Below, in pieces: positions 1-5,619 of a stretch of 8,282 nt of DNA. The position numbers and the translations under genes are program-made. The DNA comes from RGIG3528 sp045640725 (GTDB taxonomy: Bacteria; Bacillota; Clostridia; Lachnospirales; Lachnospiraceae): contig JAZUFN010000129.1 of the NCBI GenBank assembly GCA_045640725.1, forward strand, positions 1 to 8,282, given 5' to 3'. The notes below the pieces were generated by a model, which ran no database searches, had not been told where the DNA came from, and saw only the letters and a list, made by a program, of their open reading frames with translations. The stretch's first letter is position 1; each line of letters begins with the position of its first letter.

Positions 1-53
1 TGTTATATATATTACAAAAAAATAAAATCAAAGTAATTTTTCCCTGTCACCTC

Positions 54-81
54 TTGCAGTGTATTATTATTTTGATATAAT
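54..81 (+). promoter_or_regulatory. Promoter of the 6S-like RNA
   Basis: A perfect TATAAT -10 box lies at 76-81. A weaker -35 match, TTGCAG, lies at 54-59 with a 16-base spacer. Start of transcription is expected near 88-89, which is exactly where the 5' arm of the RNA's closing stem begins. That agreement between promoter and RNA end supports both calls. The -35 box matches the TTGACA consensus only in its TTG. Confidence 0.7.
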
Positions 82-87
82 ACAGAT

Positions 88-316
88 GGTCTCTGGGGTG
101 AAAAACGGCTTTTAGCCGCCGGTAACTCCCTGCTATTTTGATCCTACAAACTTTAAAAGGGATTCCTATATTGCTTGGATGGATGTCAGGCCGCAAGATG
201 TTTCGCTCAGCACGTAAGTGTTGACCGCAGCGGAAGACAGTAAGTTCGGCTGCGGTCACCCACCTAGCATCGTGCTAGGAGTCAAAATGCCGGAGCGGCA
301 TCGCCGGGGACTTTTT
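88..316 (+). ncRNA. ssrS: 6S RNA (probable), regulator of RNA polymerase
   Basis: 6S RNA binds the housekeeping sigma form of RNA polymerase by mimicking an open promoter, and so lowers transcription in slow growth. What is seen: a long closing stem between 89-100 and 299-311 with one bulged G, followed by TTTTT at 312-316. The stem continues inward as 115-122 against 290-299. The middle has a largely unpaired 5' strand (about 123-165). The opposite strand carries a perfect 7-bp hairpin (263-269/273-279, loop TCG), a feature known from the 3' side of the 6S central bubble. A 9-bp helix (222-230/250-258) and a GTAA-capped hairpin (209-214/219-224) form the apical part. The length of about 228 nt is slightly above the usual 6S size. 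The ends resemble E. coli 6S (CTCTG-GATG against GGCATC-GG). The call rests on architecture and remembered family resemblance, not on a covariance search. Another structured RNA is possible. Confidence 0.7.
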
Positions 317-339
317 GTGTGCTTAAATTTAAAATGGAC

Positions 340-606
340 CTATTTGTCGCAGAAACGAAGAGCAAGATTCAGGTCGTGAATAACAACTATTGCAGTCAGA
401 CCTTCATTTTTACAAATAACCTTTACTAATTGAAGTACTTGGTATTGATTGTAGATATCCAGGCTACTGGTGGGCTCATCCAAAAGTAACAGCTTGGGCT
501 GTTGAGCAAGTGCTCTGGCCAGCATTACCACGTCGTGAACTGTCATATGGGTATTGGAAACATTTAAGGAAAATCGTTTTTGCGCCGTCTCTTGACAAAA
601 ATTCAT
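340..606 (-). pseudogene. Remnant of an iron-siderophore/cobalamin-type ABC transporter ATPase
   Basis: The 88-residue reading frame carries the C-terminal half of an ABC ATPase core: ALAQQPK leading into Walker B LLLLDEP (39-45), a D-loop SSLD (47-50) and the H-loop H77 in VVIHDLN. The LALRFCDK ending is typical of FecE/FepC/BtuD-like import ATPases. It has no Walker A and no LSGGQ signature, and it stops at TAG (340-342) where intact relatives continue. Residues 22-29 (TVHDVVML) match the segment that in this family follows the Q-loop and reads TV-x-D-VV-x-LGR. Here it runs directly into ARALAQQ, which normally follows the signature. An in-frame internal deletion at about 517-525 therefore seems to have removed the helical subdomain and signature. 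Upstream of the ATG an in-frame TAG lies at 613-615, and no ribosome binding site is visible. No permease or binding-protein gene is present nearby. It cannot be a working ATPase. True ends are uncertain. Confidence 0.85.
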
Positions 607-619
607 TCCGTGCTATAAT
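592..619 (+). promoter_or_regulatory. Promoter of the tyrS T-box leader
   Basis: TTGACA (592-597) and TATAAT (614-619) are both perfect consensus boxes, separated by 16 bases. Transcription should start near 626, just ahead of the T-box Stem I region. The boxes lie within and just beyond the end of the ABC ATPase remnant on the other strand: the -35 box is the complement of its Cys4-Gln5 codons. Confidence 0.88.
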
Positions 620-625
620 CATCAC

Positions 626-908
626 ATATTTTGAAAAGCAAAGAAGAGAACAAGTAGTTTTTTACGAATCCTACAGAAAGCTGCCGGCCGATGAGAGGCG
701 CAGGAGGACGGAAAATGAATACGTCTCGGAGCTGTACACCGAAAGGATGGATATATGTATTTATCTATATGAGTAGGCTGTGCCGGAGGGTCACCGTTAT
801 AGGACTAAGGTATGTTAGTACCTGCTAAGGCAGTCAGTGCGAGCTGATTGCGAATTAAGGTGGTATCACGATGCAAGCTTCGCCTCGTCCTTATTTTAAG
901 GGCGAGGC
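626..908 (+). promoter_or_regulatory. Tyrosine-specific T-box leader (tRNA-Tyr-sensing riboswitch)
   Basis: T-box leaders read the charging state of one tRNA. Uncharged tRNA pairs its anticodon with a specifier codon and its 3' end with a bulge, which stabilises an antiterminator. Visible here are a Stem I region with the GATGAGAG terminal element near 690-697, the specifier TAC (720-722, Tyr) inside AATGAATACG, a conserved CCGTTAT (794-800), and the T-box sequence at 853-870. The antiterminator folds as TAAGG (856-860) with CCTTA (889-893), a 7-base bulge TGGTATC (861-867), and ACGA (868-871) with TCGT (885-888). The bulge begins UGGU, which pairs with ACCA, the 3' end expected of tRNA-Tyr with discriminator A. 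Bases 885-893 are shared with the terminator, so the two folds exclude each other. The gene downstream is tyrS, as the specifier predicts. Confidence 0.93.
882..908 (+). terminator. T-box attenuator hairpin
   Basis: A 12-bp stem pairs 882-893 with 897-908 (one T-G wobble, loop TTT). It is followed by an AT-rich but interrupted tail, ATATTTATTA. Its 5' arm reuses the 3' strand of the antiterminator, so it forms only when charged tRNA-Tyr leaves the antiterminator unstabilised. The tail is poorer in U than in most intrinsic terminators. Confidence 0.85.
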
Positions 909-918
909 ATATTTATTA

Positions 919-987
919 CCCACGAACTTGTTTCGTGGGGAGCCGGCGCGGCTTAGAGCGCAAGAAGGAAATATCGTAAGATATTTC
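919..987 (+). other. Three consecutive hairpins between T-box terminator and tyrS
   Basis: The transcribed spacer holds three perfect inverted repeats in a row: 919-926/932-939 (8 bp, loop CTTGT), 941-945/949-953 (5 bp, GC-rich, loop GCG) and 968-975/980-987 (8 bp, loop GTAA, extendable by two pairs to 966-989). None has a T tract after it, so none looks like a terminator. The last ends 15 bases before the tyrS Shine-Dalgarno AGGAGG (1003-1008) and leaves it unpaired. Their function is unknown. Protection of the readthrough mRNA's 5' end is one possibility. Confidence 0.6.
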
Positions 988-1016
988 TTCAATTCACTTA
1001 TTAGGAGGTCATTAAA

Positions 1017-2243
1017 ATGACATGTTATGACGAGCTGATAGAGCGTGGACTCATAGCCCAGACTACCAATGAAGAAGAAATTAAGAAGATGATTAACGAA
1101 GGTAAAGCTACCTTCTACATTGGCTTCGACTGTACAGCGGATTCACTTACTGCAGGCCACTTTATGGCTCTGACACTGATGAAGAGACTGCAGATGGCAG
1201 GCAATAAGCCTATTGCGCTTATTGGAGGCGGTACTACCATGATTGGCGATCCTTCAGGACGTTCTGATATGAGAAAGATGCTGACCAAAGAGGATATTGA
1301 CCATAATGCAGAGTGCTTTAAGCGCCAGATGGAGAGATTCATCGAGTTCGGCGAAGGCAAGGCTATGATGGTAAATAATGCTGACTGGCTGCTTAAGCTT
1401 AACTATGTTGACCTGCTCCGTGAAGTAGGTGCCTGCTTCTCAGTTAACAATATGCTGCGTGCAGAGTGCTACAAGCAGCGTATGGAGCATGGCCTTTCTT
1501 TCCTGGAATTCAACTACATGATTATGCAGAGCTATGACTTCTATATGCTTTTCCAGAAGTACGGCTGTAATATGGAGTTCGGTGGTGATGACCAGTGGTC
1601 CAACATGCTGGGTGGTACTGAGCTTATCAGAAGAAAGCTGGGTAAAGATGCCCATGCCATGACTATTACCCTTCTTACAGATTCCAATGGTAAGAAGATG
1701 GGTAAGACAGCAGGTAATGCAGTATGGCTGGATGCCAACAAGACATCACCATTTGATTTCTACCAGTACTGGAGAAATGTTGATGGTGCAGATGTAATTA
1801 AGTGCATTAAGCTTCTTACCTTCCTGCCTATGGAGCAGATTCGTGACATGGCTACCTGGGAAGGCTCACAGTTGAACAAGGCTAAAGAAATCCTTGCATT
1901 TGAGCTGACCAAGATGGTTCATGGTGAAGAAGAGGCCGAGAAGGCCGATGCAGCAGCAAAGGCACTTTTCTCAGGCGCCGGCGACGCTGCCAACATGCCT
2001 TCCACAGCCCTTGCTGCTGAGGATTTCACAGACGGTGCCATCGACATTGTATCCCTTCTGGTAAAGACAGGACTGGTGACCAACAGATCCGAAGGCAGAC
2101 GTAACGTCGAGCAGGGTGGTGTTTCTGTAGCAGACGAAAAGGTTACAGACTTTAAGAAAACCTTTACTATGGACCAGCTTAAGGGAGAGGGCCTGGTAGT
2201 AAAGCGTGGTAAAAAGAACTTTAATCGTGCTTTTGTAGAATAA
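1017..2243 (+). CDS. tyrS: Tyrosyl-tRNA synthetase (TyrRS)
   Basis: This class I cytoplasmic synthetase activates tyrosine with ATP and charges tRNA-Tyr. The 408-residue length is close to the 400-425 usual for bacterial TyrS. Residues 1-220 form the Rossmann catalytic domain. They contain Tyr34 and Asp38 for the tyrosine ring, the HIGH region LTAGH (44-48), GDPSGR (77-82), Y167/Q171/D174 in YMIMQSYD around the substrate, and GGDDQW (189-194). The KMSKS loop is KMGKT (227-231). A C-terminal S4-like RNA-binding domain spans about 342-408. The numbering up to position 48 coincides with Bacillus stearothermophilus TyrRS, so the first His of HIGH, His45, is Thr here and Pro39 is Cys; His48 and Thr40 are kept. 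The start is set by AGGAGG at 1003-1008, eight bases before ATG. Expression is controlled by the upstream T-box, and transcription ends at the terminator just after the stop. Confidence 0.98.
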   Translation: MTCYDELIERGLIAQTTNEEEIKKMINEGKATFYIGFDCTADSLTAGHFMALTLMKRLQMAGNKPIALIGGGTTMIGDPSGRSDMRKMLTKEDIDHNAECFKRQMERFIEFGEGKAMMVNNADWLLKLNYVDLLREVGACFSVNNMLRAECYKQRMEHGLSFLEFNYMIMQSYDFYMLFQKYGCNMEFGGDDQWSNMLGGTELIRRKLGKDAHAMTITLLTDSNGKKMGKTAGNAVWLDANKTSPFDFYQYWRNVDGADVIKCIKLLTFLPMEQIRDMATWEGSQLNKAKEILAFELTKMVHGEEEAEKADAAAKALFSGAGDAANMPSTALAAEDFTDGAIDIVSLLVKTGLVTNRSEGRRNVEQGGVSVADEKVTDFKKTFTMDQLKGEGLVVKRGKKNFNRAFVE

Positions 2244-2252
2244 TAAAAATTT

Positions 2253-2282
2253 GAGCAGGACTTTGCTTCCTGCTCTTTTTTT
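2253..2282 (+). terminator. Intrinsic terminator of tyrS
   Basis: A perfect 8-bp stem (2253-2260 with 2268-2275, loop CTTTGCT) is followed at once by seven T residues (2276-2282). It begins nine bases after the tyrS stop codon and separates tyrS from addB. Confidence 0.93.
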
Positions 2283-2304
2283 GTCTCACAAGTTTGGCTA
2301 TAAT
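2276..2304 (+). promoter_or_regulatory. Candidate promoter for addB-addA
   Basis: A perfect TATAAT sits at 2299-2304, 28 bases before the addB start. No good -35 box is found at the right distance: the 17-base-spaced position falls in the terminator's T tract (2276-2281). TTG at 2281-2283 is too close to serve. The -10 box and its place between a strong terminator and an RBS support a promoter, but the -35 element is weak. Confidence 0.45.
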
Positions 2305-2331
2305 GGATATAGAAAAATGAGGAGCAAAAAA

Positions 2332-5300
2332 ATGGCTTTACAATTTATATTAGGCCCTGCGGGCAGCGGAAAAACAAAATATCTGTATGATTATGTACTG
2401 GCAGAAGCAAAGGAACACCCGGAGCGCACCTACTATTACATAGTTCCGGAGCAGTTCTCCATGATTACCCAGTGGGATCTTCTGGCGCGCCCTGACTGTA
2501 AAGGCATTATGAATATTGATGTCACCAGCTTAAAGAGACTTTCGGATAAGGCTTTTGGGGTAATGTCCGGTCTGGCACCGGAATTTTTACCGGAGATAGC
2601 CAAAAGCATGATTATAAAAAAAGTACTGCTGGATAAAAAAGACGACCTGGTACTATACCGCAGGAATGCAGCCTTTCCTGGCTTTGTGGCTGAGACCAAG
2701 GCACTGATATCCGAGCTTATGCAGTATTCTGTTAATGAGGAGATATTGCAGAAGGCCATAGAGCAGGGGGGAGACGGACGCCTTAGGAATAAGCTGCAGG
2801 ATGCTCTGACCCTTTTAACAGGGGTGGAGAGCTATCTGGGAGCAAAGAGAGTGACTCAGGAGGGGCGTTTTGACCGTTTTGCCCAGCTGGCAGAAAAAAG
2901 CGGCGTATTTAGGGAGTCAGTGGTTATATTGGACGGCTTCACCGGCTTCACACCTTCTCAGAATGAGATATTAAAGAAAATTCTTAAGCTGACACTGGAT
3001 GTAAAGTGTGCCATTACCATAGATGAAGTATCCTATAAAAAGGCGCTGAAGCCCTATCAGCTTTTTAATATGAGTAAGGAAGCTGTCGCTCAGCTGACTG
3101 AGCTTGCAGATGCCATGAAGACAGACATAGAAGAGCCTGTCTTTACTTCTTACAATAAATATGCAGACGCCGGCCTGGAGGCCCTTAAAAACAGCCTGTA
3201 TGCGCCTCAGAAAAAGGCCTGTGAAACAAATGCAGTTACGCTTTTTCAAGCGACAGATATTAAGGCTGAGGCCAAGTATGTGGCTATTCGTATAGAAAAG
3301 CTCCTGCGTGAAGAAAATTACCGATTAAATGATATTGCAGTGCTGGTCAGCGACCTGGATGCTTATGGAGAAAAGGTCTATGAAGAGTTGTCACGAATTT
3401 CCGGAAATGTATTTATGGACAGAAAAAGAAGTCTGTATGAAAATGAGTGCGCAGGCTTCGTAATGCAGCTTTTAAAGCTGATGGAAAAGGGAAATGATAT
3501 CGATATTGCAATATCCATTGCGAAGAACAGTCTGTCAGGCATAGAGCACGAGGATGCCTGCCTTTTGGAAACCTACTGCACGGCACTGGGGATTAAAGGA
3601 AGTACTTTTGATAAGCCCTTTACCAAAGAGTATTACGGTAAACTGGAAATCAATCTGGACAAGGTAAATGCCACCAGAGAAAGACTCTACAAAATACTTA
3701 GGCGAATTATCAGGCTTAAAGCTCAAAAAGCTGCTGATTTTTCCAGACTTTTGGTATCCACTTTGGAAGCTTTTGGGGTGGAGGACAAGCTGTTTGAAAA
3801 AGCTGATGCTCTTAAGGAAAAGGGCGAGCTACTGAATGCACAGGTATACGAAAAGGTATACGGTGAGGTGCTGGAGATACTTAAGCAGATGGAGGCTTTT
3901 CTGGGTAATGACGAGATTACTGCACAGGAATTCCGCGGTATATGCGAAGCCGGCCTTATGGAAGCCAAAGTAGGCATGGTGCCCAAGGGTGCTGAGCAGA
4001 TTATTATCGGCGACATGGAGCGTACCAGACTTAAGGGCATTAAGGTCCTTTTCCTATTGGGAGCTAACGAGGGCATGTTGCCCAGACCTGCAGCCAAACG
4101 GCCAATCCTTACTGACAAGGATAAACAAACCCTTTCCGGTCTGGGGATTACCCTATCTCCTGACTCAATGAAGAAAATAGGAAATGACAGATTCTATACC
4201 TATCTGGCCCTTACTAAGCCCGGAGAAAGACTATACATCTCTTGGGCAGGCAGAGACAAGGAAGGCACTGTCCTTCAGGTCTCTCAGGTAGTCAGAGAGC
4301 TTCAGACTATATTCCCAAAGCTTTCTGTGACTACTTGGGAGCAGTTATCGGAGGATGAAAGAATCTTACAGAATGACCTGGGAAAAAGCTATATTCTTTC
4401 CCAAAAACGTGAAAGAAACGGTGCTGTTTTAGCTGCAAACGGCAGGGCGGAGGAGCAACTTTCCCGTGAAACAGCCAGGGCACTGTATGGTGAAAAGCTG
4501 TATGGAAGTGTGTCACGTTTGGAAAATTTTGCTAAATGTCCATTTATGCACTTTTTAAATTATGGATTACGACTTTTGCAGGCTGAGAAGTATGAGCTGT
4601 CAGCCATTGATTTTGGTGATGTCGCTCACAGTGCTCTGGAAGCTTACGGTAAAGAGCTGAAAGACAGGAGCCTGCGATGGACAGAGGTAGACAAGATTAC
4701 CAGAGATGAGATCATTTCAATATGCTCTCATAAAGCCACAGACAGCTACAAGGAAGGTATTTTCAAAGATAATGAGAAAAACAGCTATGTAGAAGAAAGA
4801 GTGGAAGAGGCCCTCAAGGTTACGGTAGAAATGATGACAGAGCAGCTTCGTGATACCCGGTTTGAGCCTGATGAATTTGAAAAGCCCTTCAGGTTTTCCA
4901 CAGACCAATTTGAATTTGTAGGAAAAATAGACCGTATCGACAGCTGTGATATCGATGGGAAAAAAGCGGTGAAGATAGTGGATTACAAGTCTTCCAAACA
5001 TGAAGTGAATCTGTCGGAGCTTTACTATGGAAAGAGTCTGCAGCTGCCGCTTTACATGCGGGAGGAGACCAGAGATGAGAAAAATTCCATTCCCGCAGCG
5101 CTTCTCTACAATGTTATAAATGATCCTATCCTGGACATGACAGAGGCAGAAGAACATGAGGATATGAGTCAGTCCATCGAGAATGAAAAAAAGGCCAATT
5201 TCATGCCTACGGGATTAATTAACGTAAGGGATGATGTTCTGATAGCCCTGGACTCGGTGTTTGACAATGGCAGTGGTATGCTGCAGCCGGAGACCAAGTC

Positions 5301-5619
5301 CGGAAAAATAGCCGTTTCCGTAAAAAAGGATGGGGACGTGAGAGAAAATAAGCAAACGGCTACAGATGATGAATTTCGTACTATTCTGACCTATGCAGAG
5401 AAAAAAGTGCAGAAGCAGAGCGCAGACATTATGTCGGGCAATATAAAGAGACAGCCTGTTGGTGACGGAAAGTCGCTGAGCTGCGTATATTGTGAATTTC
5501 ATGCGGTCTGTGGCTTTGATACAGCCTGCGGTGATTCCTACAGGACTATGAAGAGCCTGAAAAAAGATGAGGTCATTGCCAGAATGAAGAGAGAGGAGGG
5601 CAAGAATACAAATGGCTGA
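2332..5619 (+). CDS. addB: AddB, ATP-dependent helicase/nuclease subunit B
   Basis: AddB partners AddA in the enzyme that unwinds and resects double-strand breaks, responds to Chi and prepares 3' tails for RecA (family knowledge). The 1095-residue protein starts with a Walker A, GPAGSGKT (8-15). A long UvrD-like but helicase-degenerate region fills the middle. A RecB-family nuclease domain lies at the C-terminus: His766 in VAHSALE, Asp867 in GKIDRID, and Asp884/Lys886 in VDYKSSK. Four cysteines fit the AddB iron-sulphur staple: C736 in AKCPFMHF, then C1051, C1054 and C1060 with the C-x2-C-x5-C spacing known from B. subtilis AddB. Nuclease and cluster thus look intact. The start at 2332 is chosen because GAGGAG (2319-2324) lies seven bases before it and MALQF leads straight into Walker A. 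The frame stays open upstream to 2251, but that would begin inside the tyrS terminator. It overlaps addA by 8 bases. Confidence 0.97.
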   Translation: MALQFILGPAGSGKTKYLYDYVLAEAKEHPERTYYYIVPEQFSMITQWDLLARPDCKGIMNIDVTSLKRLSDKAFGVMSGLAPEFLPEIAKSMIIKKVLLDKKDDLVLYRRNAAFPGFVAETKALISELMQYSVNEEILQKAIEQGGDGRLRNKLQDALTLLTGVESYLGAKRVTQEGRFDRFAQLAEKSGVFRESVVILDGFTGFTPSQNEILKKILKLTLDVKCAITIDEVSYKKALKPYQLFNMSKEAVAQLTELADAMKTDIEEPVFTSYNKYADAGLEALKNSLYAPQKKACETNAVTLFQATDIKAEAKYVAIRIEKLLREENYRLNDIAVLVSDLDAYGEKVYEELSRISGNVFMDRKRSLYENECAGFVMQLLKLMEKGNDIDIAISIAKNSLSGIEHEDACLLETYCTALGIKGSTFDKPFTKEYYGKLEINLDKVNATRERLYKILRRIIRLKAQKAADFSRLLVSTLEAFGVEDKLFEKADALKEKGELLNAQVYEKVYGEVLEILKQMEAFLGNDEITAQEFRGICEAGLMEAKVGMVPKGAEQIIIGDMERTRLKGIKVLFLLGANEGMLPRPAAKRPILTDKDKQTLSGLGITLSPDSMKKIGNDRFYTYLALTKPGERLYISWAGRDKEGTVLQVSQVVRELQTIFPKLSVTTWEQLSEDERILQNDLGKSYILSQKRERNGAVLAANGRAEEQLSRETARALYGEKLYGSVSRLENFAKCPFMHFLNYGLRLLQAEKYELSAIDFGDVAHSALEAYGKELKDRSLRWTEVDKITRDEIISICSHKATDSYKEGIFKDNEKNSYVEERVEEALKVTVEMMTEQLRDTRFEPDEFEKPFRFSTDQFEFVGKIDRIDSCDIDGKKAVKIVDYKSSKHEVNLSELYYGKSLQLPLYMREETRDEKNSIPAALLYNVINDPILDMTEAEEHEDMSQSIENEKKANFMPTGLINVRDDVLIALDSVFDNGSGMLQPETKSGKIAVSVKKDGDVRENKQTATDDEFRTILTYAEKKVQKQSADIMSGNIKRQPVGDGKSLSCVYCEFHAVCGFDTACGDSYRTMKSLKKDEVIARMKREEGKNTNG

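Noticed and set aside
47..259. 70-residue open frame on the - strand
   Set aside because: It is antisense to the structured 6S-like RNA and its promoter, has no recognisable motif and no ribosome binding site.
510..776. 88-residue open frame on the + strand
   Set aside because: It crosses the ABC remnant in antisense, the tyrS promoter and the T-box specifier region. The translation has no domain, and the RNA structure explains the sequence.
919..939. Second intrinsic terminator upstream of tyrS
   Set aside because: The hairpin is strong, but the following bases are GAGCCGGCGC with no T tract.
2251..2331. Longer N-terminus for AddB
   Set aside because: It would start inside the tyrS terminator hairpin without a Shine-Dalgarno. 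The ATG at 2332 has GAGGAG at proper spacing and leads directly into Walker A. An ATG at 2317 is in frame but lacks an RBS.
4717..5157. 146-residue open frame on the - strand within addB (and others like it in tyrS, addB and addA)
   Set aside because: These frames lie antisense to well-supported genes with full motif sets. They show no domain motifs or ribosome binding sites.
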